DNA of 32,223 nucleotides from an uncultured Collinsella sp. (GCA_934646865.1 CAKUEU010000014.1:1-32223), one strand, 5' to 3'. Numbered from the stretch's first letter, positions 17,551 to 26,980 are shown. Notes: generated by a model not told the origin, from the sequence alone. Made by a program: numbers and translations.

Positions 17551-17584
17551 GGGGCCCGGATTTCGCCATCCGGGCCCCTTTTTT
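17551..17584 (+). terminator. Rho-independent terminator of the surface-protein gene
   Basis: GGGGCCCGGAT (17551-17561) pairs perfectly with ATCCGGGCCCC (17568-17578) around TTCGCC, followed by six T. It lies 19 bp after the stop codon. Confidence 0.93.
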
Positions 17585-17602
17585 GTGCCGCCGCGAAGCC
17601 TC

Positions 17603-17811
17603 GTGGGCAAAAAATGGCAAATATGAGTACTGTCACTATTTTAGTAACAGCGAAATAGGGCCAAAAACGGGCTCAGTAGGTCGCGTGAGCATGATTTTGG
17701 GGCGTCCGTCGCTGGATTTGGAGCCCAAAAGGGCCATTTTTGGGCCTGACAGACCGAAAATCGCTGCTACTAATTTGGTAACAGTACTCATATTTGCCCT
17801 TTTTTGCCCAC
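17603..17811. repeat. 209-bp long-palindrome element (MITE-like)
   Basis: The two ends are inverted copies over at least 31 bp with one mismatch (outer part GTGGGCAAAAAA, inner part GCAAATATGAGTACTGT), and symmetry continues more loosely inwards through AGTAACAGCG and the GGGCCAAAAA/TTTTTGGGCC blocks. It carries no reading frame of note. It lies between the terminator of the surface-protein gene and the nadA promoter. Its size and its GGCCAAAAA blocks resemble the element in hypF, although the ends differ in sequence. Confidence 0.75.
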
Positions 17812-17842
17812 TACCCTTTGGCGAGGGCACAAAGCAGGGGGT

Positions 17843-17848
17843 TATAAT
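17843..17848 (+). promoter_or_regulatory. Candidate -10 box of the nadA operon
   Basis: A consensus TATAAT lies 41 bp before the large palindrome and 126 bp before nadA. The -35 region is weak (TTGGCG at 17818-17823 would need a 19-bp spacer). Confidence 0.45.
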
Positions 17849-17888
17849 TTAAGGAACCGCCTATAAATTGAATCTTTATTACAACTTT

Positions 17889-17932
17889 ACACCTAGGTTT
17901 ACAGCTGTCTTGTCAGCTGTAAACCTAGGTGT
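17889..17932. promoter_or_regulatory. 44-bp palindrome, likely NiaR operator
   Basis: Two perfect 19-bp arms (17889-17907 and 17914-17932) flank the six bases TCTTGT. Each arm contains two smaller palindromes, CCTAGG and CAGCTG, so the site shows four in a row. It lies 42 bp before nadA, downstream of the candidate -10 box, where a bound repressor would block transcription. The operon's last gene encodes NiaR, the niacin-responsive repressor of NAD synthesis, making it the natural ligand. I do not recall the NiaR consensus well enough to claim a match. Confidence 0.7.
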
Positions 17933-17973
17933 CATACTAAAGCCCCAAGATTCGCCAAAAGAGAGGGGCCTTG

Positions 17974-18999
17974 ATGGCACAGAGCGCGAACATGGATGCA
18001 TCGGAGCTTGCACGCGATATTGCGGCCGGCCTGGCATCGGCAACGACGGCAACGGAGCGCGCGGCATTGGTGCCCGCAGAGCTGGTCGAGGCCATTCAGC
18101 AACTAAAAACCCAACGCGACGCGGTGATCCTGGCACACTATTACGTGGCGCCCGAGGTCCAGGCCGTGGCCGACTACGTCGGTGACAGCTTCTACCTGGC
18201 AAAGCTCGCCAAGAGCCTGCCGCAGCAGACCATCGTGTTGTGCGGCGTGGAGTTTATGGGCGAGAGCGCCAAGCTGCTCAACCCCACCAAGACCGTGCTG
18301 CTGCCCGAGCCGGGCGCGGACTGCCCCATGGCGCACATGGTCAAGCGCGAGACGGTCGACGCCGCCCGCGCCGAGTACGGCGACGACCTGGCCGTGGTGT
18401 GCTACGTCAACTCGACGGTCGAGATCAAAAGCTGGAGTGACGTGTGCGTCACCAGCTCCAACGCCGTCAAGATCGTGTCCGAGCTGCCGCAACAGCATAT
18501 CCTGTTCATTCCCGACCAAAACCTGGGCCGCTTCGTAGCCGAGCAGGTGCCGCAAAAGCACGTCATCCTTAACAAGGGCTACTGCCCGCGCCACCACATC
18601 ATCACGGTCGAACAGATCGTCGATGCGACGGAGGCCCACCCCGACGCGCTCGTGCTGGCGCACCCCGAGTGCAAGGCCGATGTCCTTGCCGAGGCCGACT
18701 ACATCGGCTCTACCGCCGGCATCATCAAGTACGCCGAGGAGTCGGACGCGAGCGAGTTCATTATCGTGACGGTCCGCGGCGTGCTCTACGAGCTCGAGCG
18801 CCGCTGCCAGGGCACCGGCAAGAAGTTCTACTTCCCCGCGGTGCAGCCCACCTGCGTCAACATGGATCTCATCACGCTCGAAAAGCTCGTGCGCTGCCTG
18901 GAGACGGGCGAGGGCGAGGTGCAGATCGGCGTGTCGGACGAGGCGGCCGACCAGGCCAAGCTCACGCTCGACCGCATGCTCGAGTACGCAGCGCGCTAA
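17974..18999 (+). CDS. nadA: Quinolinate synthase NadA
   Basis: NadA condenses iminoaspartate with dihydroxyacetone phosphate to quinolinate, using a [4Fe-4S] cluster. The 341-residue protein has the family features: VILAHYYVAPEVQ near the N-terminal third, GDSF, CGVEFMGESAKLLNP (first cluster cysteine), VCYVNSTVEIKSWSDVCVTSSNA, LAHPECKADV (second) and QPTCVNMDLITL (third). The ATG at 17974 is preferred over the TTG directly before it because AGAGG is then seven bases away. It is the first gene of nadA-nadB-nadC-niaR and lies behind the large palindrome. Confidence 0.97.
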   Translation: MAQSANMDASELARDIAAGLASATTATERAALVPAELVEAIQQLKTQRDAVILAHYYVAPEVQAVADYVGDSFYLAKLAKSLPQQTIVLCGVEFMGESAKLLNPTKTVLLPEPGADCPMAHMVKRETVDAARAEYGDDLAVVCYVNSTVEIKSWSDVCVTSSNAVKIVSELPQQHILFIPDQNLGRFVAEQVPQKHVILNKGYCPRHHIITVEQIVDATEAHPDALVLAHPECKADVLAEADYIGSTAGIIKYAEESDASEFIIVTVRGVLYELERRCQGTGKKFYFPAVQPTCVNMDLITLEKLVRCLETGEGEVQIGVSDEAADQAKLTLDRMLEYAAR

Positions 19000-19002
19000 A
19001 AC

Positions 19003-19036
19003 AATGTGACAAAGGGACAGTCCCGCATGCCACATT
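19003..19036. repeat. REP-like hairpin between nadA and nadB
   Basis: AATGTG (19003-19008) pairs with CACATT (19031-19036), enclosing the palindrome GGGACAGTCCC (19014-19024). It fills the 54-bp gap between nadA and nadB and must be present in the operon mRNA. It shares the GGGACAG core with other small elements in the window. Confidence 0.6.
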
Positions 19037-19053
19037 CAAGGGAGAGGATTCCT

Positions 19054-20430
19054 GTGGAAACCAAGCAATACCCCGACATGGAGTGCGACGTCGTCATTGC
19101 CGGCTGCGGCGTGGCGGGCCTGTACGCGGCCCTCAATCTGCCGACGAGCACGCGCGTGATCATGCTCTCCAAGGGCGCCGTCGACGAGTGCGATTCCATG
19201 CTCGCGCAGGGCGGCATCTGCGTGCTGCCCGAAGGGTCGGACTACGACGCCTTCTTTGAGGACACCATGCACGCCGGCCACTACGAGAACCGGCGCGAGA
19301 GCGTCGACATCATGATCCGCTCGAGCCGCTCGGTCATCAACGACCTGCTGGCGATGGGCGTGGACTTTGAGCGCGAGGCCGACGGCAGCCTCGACTTTAC
19401 TCGCGAGGGAGCGCACAGCCGTCCGCGCATCGCCTTCCATGCCGACATTACGGGCAAGGAGATCACGACCAAGCTGCTTCAGGCCGTGCGCAAGCTGGAC
19501 AACGTGCAGATTCTTGAGCACGTGGCCATGACCGATATCCTGACCGACGAGCGCGACAGCGCCACGGTTTGCACCGGTGTCATCGCCGTTCCCGTGGACG
19601 AGGACGACTCGGTCCGTCCCGCCGATGAGCTTGCAAATGCTGCCGAGGGTGTGCATGCCGGCGAGCCGTTTGAGATTCATGCCCGCCATACGCTGTGGGC
19701 GACGGGTGGCATCGGTGGCGTGTACGACCACTCGACCAACTATCCGCAGCTCACCGGTGACGCCTGCTATATCGCGCAGGAGCACGGCATTACGATGGAG
19801 CACCTGGACTACGTGCAGATCCACCCCACGGGCCTGTTCTCGCCGCAGCCGGGTCGCACCTTCCTGATCAGTGAGAGCTGCCGCGGTGAGGGCGCGATTC
19901 TGCTCAATGCTGCTGGCGAGCGCTTTACCGACGAGCTACAGCCGCGCGACGTGGTCGCCGCCGCCATTCGCGAGCAGATGAAGCAGGACGGCACCGAGCA
20001 CGAGTGGCTGAGCTTTGCCCCCGTCGAGCGCGACGTGGTGACTGGGCACTTCGCCAACATCCGCGCGCGCTGTCTGGAGGACGGCCGCGACATCTTGGAC
20101 GAGCCCATCCCCGTCACGCCCACGCAGCACTACTTTATGGGCGGCGTGTGGGTCGACAAGGACGGCCGCACCTCGATGCCCGAGCTCTACGCCGCCGGCG
20201 AGACGGCCTGCAACGGCGTCCACGGTAAGAATCGCCTGGCATCTAACAGCCTGCTCGAGTCCCTGGTTTGGGGTCGCCGCGCCGCCTGGCGTATGCGCAC
20301 CGGCGAGTCGCTTGCCGTGGAGCAGGCGGGCGAGCCCGCGCTCGACGGACGTCACCGCGCCCTGAGCGCCGATACCCTTGCAATCGATGATTTGGCCCGT
20401 GCCGCCGGCACGCAGGCCGTGGAGGAGTAG
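19054..20430 (+). CDS. nadB: L-aspartate oxidase NadB, short C-terminus
   Basis: NadB is a flavoprotein that oxidises L-aspartate to iminoaspartate and hands it to NadA. The 458-residue protein has the FAD-binding CDVVIAGCGVAGLYAAL at the start, MLAQGGIC, the substrate loop TREGAHSRPRI, HPTG, the MGGVWVD segment and the HGKNRLASNSLLESLVWG signature with the catalytic arginine. After this only about 50 residues follow, whereas the E. coli enzyme has well over 100, so the C-terminal helical domain is mostly missing. The GTG at 19054 is chosen because GGAGAGG lies six bases before it; an in-frame GTG at 19006 would place the REP-like hairpin in the protein. nadC follows three bases after the stop. 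Confidence 0.95.
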   Translation: METKQYPDMECDVVIAGCGVAGLYAALNLPTSTRVIMLSKGAVDECDSMLAQGGICVLPEGSDYDAFFEDTMHAGHYENRRESVDIMIRSSRSVINDLLAMGVDFEREADGSLDFTREGAHSRPRIAFHADITGKEITTKLLQAVRKLDNVQILEHVAMTDILTDERDSATVCTGVIAVPVDEDDSVRPADELANAAEGVHAGEPFEIHARHTLWATGGIGGVYDHSTNYPQLTGDACYIAQEHGITMEHLDYVQIHPTGLFSPQPGRTFLISESCRGEGAILLNAAGERFTDELQPRDVVAAAIREQMKQDGTEHEWLSFAPVERDVVTGHFANIRARCLEDGRDILDEPIPVTPTQHYFMGGVWVDKDGRTSMPELYAAGETACNGVHGKNRLASNSLLESLVWGRRAAWRMRTGESLAVEQAGEPALDGRHRALSADTLAIDDLARAAGTQAVEE

Positions 20431-20433
20431 ACC

Positions 20434-21294
20434 ATGAATCCCATTACCATGAAGCTCGTCGTCGATGATCTGATTTTGCAGGCCCTGCGCGAGGACATCA
20501 CCTTTGAGGACGTGAGCACGGCGAGCGTGTGCCCCACGGCGCGCCCCGCCACCGTTGAGCTCATCGCCAAGGCCGACGGCATCATCGCCGGCCTGGATGT
20601 GTTCGCCCGCACCTTCGAGCTACTGGATTCGCAGAGCTCGGTGCTGTTTGATGTCGCGGACGGCGACGAGGTGCACGCCGGCGACCACGTGGGCCAGGTG
20701 CGCGGCGACGCGCGCGTACTGCTTTCGGGCGAGCGCGTGGCGCTCAACTACCTGCAGCGCATGAGCGGCATCGCCACCTATACGCACCAGATGGCCGCGG
20801 CGCTCGAGGGCACCAAGACCGTGCTCGTCGACACGCGCAAGACCACGCCGGGCATGCGTGTCTTCGAGAAGGCGGCAGTCGAGATTGGCGGCGGCAGCAA
20901 CCACCGCTACAACCTGTCGACCGCTGTCATGCTCAAGGACAACCATATCGACGCCGCCGGCGGCGTGACGCGCGCGATCGAGATGGCGCGCGCCCATGCG
21001 TCGTTTACCACGACGGTCGAGATTGAGTGCGAGAATCTGGACATGGTGCGCGAGGCCGTAGAGGCTGGCGCCGACATCATCATGTTCGACAACATGACCC
21101 ACGACGATATGGCCGCCGCCATCGAGCTTATCGACGGTCGCGCCAAGACCGAGTGCTCGGGCAACGTGGACGCCGGCAACATTCGCGCCCTGGCCGACCT
21201 GGGCGTCGATTTTATTAGCTCGGGCGCCCTGACGCACTCCGCGCCGATCCTCGACCTCTCGCTTAAGCACCTGCGTCTGCTGGACGGTAAATAA
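20434..21294 (+). CDS. nadC: Quinolinate phosphoribosyltransferase NadC
   Basis: NadC decarboxylates quinolinate and joins it to PRPP to give nicotinate mononucleotide. The 286-residue protein contains LVVDDLILQALREDI, LNYLQRMSGIATYT, the signature VDTRKTTPGMRVFEKAAV, GGGSNHRYNLS, LKDNH, EIECENLDM, MFDNM and the phosphate-binding SGNVDAGNIRALADLGVDFIS region, all at usual spacing. The ATG at 20434 has AGGAG six bases before it, overlapping the nadB end. Its stop TAA overlaps the niaR ATG by one base (TAATG). Confidence 0.97.
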   Translation: MNPITMKLVVDDLILQALREDITFEDVSTASVCPTARPATVELIAKADGIIAGLDVFARTFELLDSQSSVLFDVADGDEVHAGDHVGQVRGDARVLLSGERVALNYLQRMSGIATYTHQMAAALEGTKTVLVDTRKTTPGMRVFEKAAVEIGGGSNHRYNLSTAVMLKDNHIDAAGGVTRAIEMARAHASFTTTVEIECENLDMVREAVEAGADIIMFDNMTHDDMAAAIELIDGRAKTECSGNVDAGNIRALADLGVDFISSGALTHSAPILDLSLKHLRLLDGK

Positions 21295-21839
21295 TGAACG
21301 CCCGCGAGCGTCGCCGTGCCATCATGGCCGTGCTCGAGGGGGCCAAAGATCCCGTTTCGGGCAGCGCGCTTGCCCGCGAGGTGGGCGTGAGCCGTCAAGT
21401 CGTGGTGCAAGACATTGCCTTGCTGCGCGCCGACGGGCACGATATCGTCGCTACCAACCGCGGCTACGTGCTGCAGGAAGCCGAGAGCAGCCCGGCTGTG
21501 CCCACGCGCTTGGTTAAGGTGCGCCACAGCGTGGAGCAGGCGGGCGACGAGCTCACGAGCATCGTCGATGCGGGCGGCGCCGTGCTCAACGTAATCGTCA
21601 ACCATCGCGTGTACGGCAAGATCACGGCCGACCTGGACATCCGCAACCGCCGCGATATCGAGCGCTACCTGCACGACATCGCCAGCGGCAAGAGCTTTCC
21701 GTTGCTGACGGTGACCAGCGGCTATCACTTCCACCGCATCGCGGCGGAAGACGAGCAGACCCTCGACGAGATCGAGACCATGCTCAAAGAGAAGGGCTAC
21801 CTGGCCGAGATCATGCCCTACGAGGATGATTTATCGTAG
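21294..21839 (+). CDS. niaR: NiaR (YrxA) niacin-responsive repressor
   Basis: The 181-residue protein has an N-terminal HTH_11 domain (about 6-60, SGSALAREVGVSRQVVVQDI) and a C-terminal 3H domain (about 72-170). H78, E86, H145 and H147 (VRHSVEQAGDE, SGYHFHRI) have the same spacing as the metal ligands I recall for the Thermotoga maritima homologue. NiaR represses NAD synthesis and niacin uptake genes when nicotinate is plentiful. As the last gene of nadABC it would control its own operon through the palindrome before nadA. The start overlaps the nadC stop by one base. Confidence 0.93.
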   Translation: MNARERRRAIMAVLEGAKDPVSGSALAREVGVSRQVVVQDIALLRADGHDIVATNRGYVLQEAESSPAVPTRLVKVRHSVEQAGDELTSIVDAGGAVLNVIVNHRVYGKITADLDIRNRRDIERYLHDIASGKSFPLLTVTSGYHFHRIAAEDEQTLDEIETMLKEKGYLAEIMPYEDDLS

Positions 21840-21849
21840 TAACGAATGC

Positions 21850-21888
21850 AAAAGGAGGCCTCCGCGGCGATGCGGAGGCCTCCTTTTT
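21850..21888. terminator. Bidirectional terminator, niaR / ferredoxin
   Basis: A perfect 16-bp stem AAAAGGAGGCCTCCGC / GCGGAGGCCTCCTTTT (21850-21865, 21872-21887) encloses a six-base loop. A T-run follows on both strands, so it can end both the nad operon and the converging ferredoxin transcript. Confidence 0.95.
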
Positions 21889-21927
21889 GTGCACGGTGTA
21901 CTTTTGAGTGTGCAAGTGGGGGAGTTG

Positions 21928-22113
21928 TTACTCCTCGACGATCTCGGTGATCGCGCCAGCGGGGCAAGCGTCCTGGCAAGCGCCACAGGCGACGCAGGAG
22001 TCCTCGTCAGCGACGGTAGCGACGTCCTGGAGCTCCAGAACGCCAGCGGGGCAGGAGTCGACGCAAACGCCACAAGCGATGCACTCGTCGGCATCAATTA
22101 CGGGATGAGCCAT
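21928..22113 (-). CDS. 2[4Fe-4S] ferredoxin
   Basis: A 61-residue clostridial-type ferredoxin with two complete cluster motifs, CIACGVCVDSCP and CVACGACQDACP, separated by a short acidic linker; the cysteine spacing CxxCxxCxxxCP is canonical in both. It carries low-potential electrons between enzymes such as pyruvate:ferredoxin oxidoreductase and hydrogenase. The ATG at 22113 follows AGAGGAAAC and starts three residues before the first conserved strand; the frame upstream is not ferredoxin-like. It is a single-gene unit with its own promoter and a shared terminator. Confidence 0.96.
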   Translation of the reverse strand: MAHPVIDADECIACGVCVDSCPAGVLELQDVATVADEDSCVACGACQDACPAGAITEIVEE

Positions 22114-22174
22114 GGTAGTTTCCTCTCTGTTGACCGACGCTACAGGCGATGCGCGTCGGTTTGATTCGGGCAAA

Positions 22175-22202
22175 AACATACCACGGCAGCGACCGTTTGC
22201 AA
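22175..22202 (-). promoter_or_regulatory. Ferredoxin promoter
   Basis: On the minus strand TTGCAA (22202-22197) and TATGTT (22180-22175) are separated by 16 bp, 62 bp before the ferredoxin ATG. A CCGACGC/GCGTCGG hairpin (22134-22159) lies in the resulting leader. Elsewhere in the 543-bp gap to dnaK nothing is recognised before about 22520. Confidence 0.55.
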
Positions 22203-22520
22203 TACCCTCTGACCGGCATCTTCATACCGTTCGCCGAGTATGCCACGGCTTACTAAAAAACACGCAGGTTAGGCCGTTGAGCTGCGCAAATGTTAGCTAA
22301 AGGTGACTTGAATTATTGGGCGATTGAGCGTGCTTGCGGAAACTGCGTCCCGGAATCGGCGCTCAAAACGGGTCGCGCCTTCCCCGGGGTCGCCCCAAGG
22401 TCCCCCGCGCGCCTCCAGATCCAAGCCTCAGTCATCTCTACATAGATCTCAATAGATTTGCCGAGAACTCAAACAGTGCATCTACCTGCGCTTTTGCGAA
22501 CCTAAACTCTCGGAGATAAG

Positions 22521-22555
22521 AAATCTTATATGAATTGACTTAGATTTTGTATATT
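22521..22555 (+). promoter_or_regulatory. dnaK promoter with 27-bp palindromic operator
   Basis: The palindrome has arms AAATCTTATAT and ACTTAGATTT around six bases (22521-22547), and a -10-like TATATT follows three bases later (22550-22555). The same palindrome, 23 of 27 bases identical, precedes clpB at 30039, again followed by a -10-like box. Neither the CIRCE sequence nor the actinobacterial HAIR consensus (CTTGAGT-N7-ACTCAAG) is present, so this is probably the local form of the HspR site. A bulged GCGTCG hairpin (22600-22624) lies in the leader. Confidence 0.7.
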
Positions 22556-22656
22556 CCGGCCCATAAGGGGATACACTACATCCTGAAAGACAAGCCGAAG
22601 CGTCGCGCGGCAGTCCGCCGACGCGGCGCGAACGCACAAGAGAGAGGGAATTTCTA

Positions 22657-24549
<1,893 letters not shown>

Positions 24550-24551
24550 TC

Positions 24552-25394
24552 ATGTCCGCCCGTAAAGCTCGCACGGAGGCGGCTGCCGCTGGCGCCGCCC
24601 CCGTTGACTCTGAGGAGAAGGACGTGAAGATTCCCGTAGAGGCCGTCGACGATACCGAGGCCAATGAGGCCGAGGCCGCCGAGGCTGCCGAGAACCAGGT
24701 AGAGGATTCCAACAAGGAGGCGACGATGACCGAGGACGAGATGGTGGAAGCCGCTATCCGCGCCGGTGAGGAAGCCGCCGACAACGACTTTAAGCTTAAG
24801 TTCGAGCAGGCTCAGAAGGAGCTTGCCGACGTGCGCCATGAGCTCGAGGCTGCGGCAGAGGCTCAGAAAGCCGCCGAGGACAAGGCGAAGGACGCCACCG
24901 AGCGCACCGCCCGTCTGCAGGCCGACTGGGAGAACTTCCGCCGCCGCACCGCCAACGAGCGTATCGCCGAGCGCGAGCGCGCGACCGAGAAGCTCGTCAC
25001 CGCGCTGCTGCCGGTGGTCGACGATATCGAGCGTGCGATCGACCATGCCCGCAGCCAGGAGCTTTCCGACGACTTTAAGCAGTTCGTCGACGGCGTTGAC
25101 GCGGTGCATGCCAAGCTGCTCGACGTGTTTGCGCACGAGGGCGTTGAGCCTATCGACCCCAAGGGCGAGGCGTTCGATCCGCTCGAGCACCAGGCCGTGG
25201 GACGTGTCGAGGACGCCGCGCAGTACGACGAGACCGTCAACGACGTGTACCAGAAGGGCTACCGCATGGCGGACCGCATCCTGCGCTCCGCGATGGTGAC
25301 GGTGACCTACGGTGGCGAGAAGCGCCCCGCACCGGAGCCCGAAGCGGCGCCCGAGGATGCTGCGGCCGATGCGGTCGAGAGCACCGAGGAGTAA
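24552..25394 (+). CDS. grpE: Nucleotide exchange factor GrpE
   Basis: GrpE releases ADP from DnaK. The protein has an acidic, alanine/glutamate-rich N-terminal part, a long coiled coil (about residues 75-135), the conserved ARLQADWENFRRRT and the beta-wing with GVEPIDPKGEAFDPLEHQAV and GYRMADRILRSAMVTV. From the ATG at 24552 it has 280 residues, long for the family (about 180-220). A second in-frame ATG at 24726 is preceded by a near-perfect ribosome site AAGGAGG five bases away, giving 222 residues, while the first ATG has only a poor GAGG ten bases upstream. Both starts may be used. Confidence 0.96.
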   Translation: MSARKARTEAAAAGAAPVDSEEKDVKIPVEAVDDTEANEAEAAEAAENQVEDSNKEATMTEDEMVEAAIRAGEEAADNDFKLKFEQAQKELADVRHELEAAAEAQKAAEDKAKDATERTARLQADWENFRRRTANERIAERERATEKLVTALLPVVDDIERAIDHARSQELSDDFKQFVDGVDAVHAKLLDVFAHEGVEPIDPKGEAFDPLEHQAVGRVEDAAQYDETVNDVYQKGYRMADRILRSAMVTVTYGGEKRPAPEPEAAPEDAAADAVESTEE

Positions 25395-25399
25395 TTGAG

Positions 25400-25430
25400 A
25401 AGGGCCCCGGGGCAACACCCGGGGCCCTTT
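25400..25430 (+). terminator. Intra-operon terminator/attenuator grpE-dnaJ
   Basis: AAGGGCCCCGGG (25400-25411) pairs perfectly with CCCGGGGCCCTT (25418-25429) around a six-base loop, but only three T follow before CTGG. It starts six bases after the grpE stop. A partial terminator would lower dnaJ-hspR relative to dnaK-grpE. Confidence 0.75.
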
Positions 25431-25458
25431 CTGGCCTAGTGCCATATGAAAGCATGAG

Positions 25459-25480
25459 CCGCCGTCCGCGGGGACGGCGG
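25459..25480 (+). promoter_or_regulatory. dnaJ leader hairpin
   Basis: CCGCCGTCC and GGACGGCGG form a nine-bp stem with a four-base loop 22 bp before the dnaJ ATG. It may stabilise processed dnaJ-hspR mRNA or mask translation at low temperature; no function is shown by the sequence. Confidence 0.45.
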
Positions 25481-25502
25481 ATGAAACAGGAGAGGAGCTA
25501 CG

Positions 25503-26468
25503 ATGGCTGCAGGCAAAACCTTCTATGACATCCTGGGCGTATCCAAGAGCGCCTCCGACAAAGAGATCAAGAGCGCGTTTCGCAAGCTCGCGCAAAAATA
25601 TCACCCCGATGCCGGCGGCGACGAGGCCAAGTTTAAGGAGATCAGCGAGGCCTACGAGACGCTTTCGGACGAGAAGAAGCGCAAAGAGTACGACCAGATG
25701 CTCATGTTCGGCGGCATGCCGGGCGCGGGCGGTGCGTATGGCGGCGGCTACGGTGCCGGCGCTGGCGCAAGCGGCTGGGGCGATATCTTCGACAGCATCT
25801 TTAGCGGCAACGGTGCCTGGGGCAGCGATTGGGGCTCGGGCTTTGCCGGGGCCGCGGGCGCTGCCGGTGCCGGCGCGGGCCGCAACCGTGCACGTAAGGG
25901 CGGCGACCTGTCGCTGACCGTCGATGTGACCGCCGAGGACGCGTTTCGCGGCGTGACGCACAAGGTCACCTACCGCATTCCCTCGACGGGCGAGCAGCAG
26001 ACCATTACGGTCTCGGTGCCCGCGGGCGCGGTCGACGGCGGCAAGTTGCGTTACAAGCGCCGCGGCGAGTACGGCGTTGCCGGAGGCGAGCGCGGCGACT
26101 TGGTCGTGACCACGCATGTGGAGGAGCATCCGCTGTTTAAGCGTAAGGGTGCTGACGTGACCATGGAAGTGCCGATTTCAGTCTACGAGGCGGCGCTCGG
26201 CTGCACGGTTGACGTGCCCACGCCTGGCGGCGCGACGGTCCGTCTGAAGGTGCCCGCGGGTACCCAGACGGGCAAGAAGTTCCGCTTTAAGGAGATGGGT
26301 GCGCCCGACGTTAAGCATCGCGGCCGCACGGGCGCGCTGCTCGTCGAGATTAAGGTGCAGGTTCCCACGAACCTGTCCGATGATGAGCGCGAGGCCATGA
26401 CTAAGCTGCGCGACGCCGACACGCGCGACTATCGTGAGAAGGTCAACCGTTACAAGGCGACGTATTAA
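25503..26468 (+). CDS. dnaJ: DnaJ-family co-chaperone lacking zinc finger
   Basis: This J-protein stimulates DnaK ATPase and delivers substrates. The 321-residue protein has a J-domain (about 3-70) with the invariant HPD at 34-36, a G/A-rich region (72-130, many GAG repeats and [10 protein letters not shown]) and two beta-sandwich substrate domains (about 132-300: [32 protein letters not shown]). There is not a single cysteine, so the four CxxCxGxG zinc-finger repeats of class A DnaJ are absent; it is a class B (CbpA/DnaJ2-like) protein. The ATG at 25503 follows GGAG (AGAGGAG) by five bases. It lies between grpE and hspR. Confidence 0.94.
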   Translation: MAAGKTFYDILGVSKSASDKEIKSAFRKLAQKYHPDAGGDEAKFKEISEAYETLSDEKKRKEYDQMLMFGGMPGAGGAYGGGYGAGAGASGWGDIFDSIFSGNGAWGSDWGSGFAGAAGAAGAGAGRNRARKGGDLSLTVDVTAEDAFRGVTHKVTYRIPSTGEQQTITVSVPAGAVDGGKLRYKRRGEYGVAGGERGDLVVTTHVEEHPLFKRKGADVTMEVPISVYEAALGCTVDVPTPGGATVRLKVPAGTQTGKKFRFKEMGAPDVKHRGRTGALLVEIKVQVPTNLSDDEREAMTKLRDADTRDYREKVNRYKATY

Positions 26469-26531
26469 AAATGGAGCCCGAGGCGGGAAAGCCGCTTTGG
26501 GATGAGGTTGATTAAGAAGGGGTCTGTGAGT

Positions 26532-26948
26532 ATGGCCGAGGACAATAGGAACAAACCGCTGTACATGATCAGCGTGGCGGCCGAGCTGACCGGCATGCAC
26601 CCGCAGACTCTGCGCGTCTACGAGTCCAAGGGCTTGGTGAACCCCCAGCGCTCGGGCGGCAACACGCGTCTGTATTCGCGTGCCGATATCGAGCGCCTGG
26701 AGCTCATCAACCAGCTCACCGACGAGGGTATCAACCTCGCCGGCGTGGTGCGCATCCTCGATATGAAGGAGCGTGCCGAGGAGCGCGAGCGCGAGAACGA
26801 GAAGCTCCGCGCCCGCGTGCGCCAGCTCGAGGACGAGCTGCACGAGTACAAGATGCAGAAGAAGATCACCGCCCTGGCCCCGCGCGACGGCTCAGTCAAT
26901 CCCGAGCAAGTCATGCGCAAGCTTTTGGGAGCGGGAACCGATCTTTAG
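26532..26948 (+). CDS. hspR: Heat-shock repressor HspR (MerR family)
   Basis: HspR represses the dnaK operon and clpB in actinobacteria, using DnaK as co-repressor. The 138-residue protein has a MerR-type winged helix (YMISVAAELTGMHPQTLRVYE, then KGLVNPQRSGGNTRLYSRADIERL), followed by a coiled coil rich in E and R (about 80-115) and a short C-terminal tail. It has no effector-binding domain, typical of HspR. The ATG at 26532 is taken because AAGAAGGGG ends nine bases before it; GTG at 26526 is an alternative. It lies 63 bp after dnaJ and is probably in the same transcript. Confidence 0.92.
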   Translation: MAEDNRNKPLYMISVAAELTGMHPQTLRVYESKGLVNPQRSGGNTRLYSRADIERLELINQLTDEGINLAGVVRILDMKERAEERERENEKLRARVRQLEDELHEYKMQKKITALAPRDGSVNPEQVMRKLLGAGTDL

Positions 26949-26980
26949 TTACGCGGCTCCACGACGCAAATCCTAACAAT

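Noticed and set aside
22309..22331. HAIR-like site CTTGAAT with CGATTGAG before dnaK
   Set aside because: The second half does not match the inverted half-site, and there is no promoter beside it.
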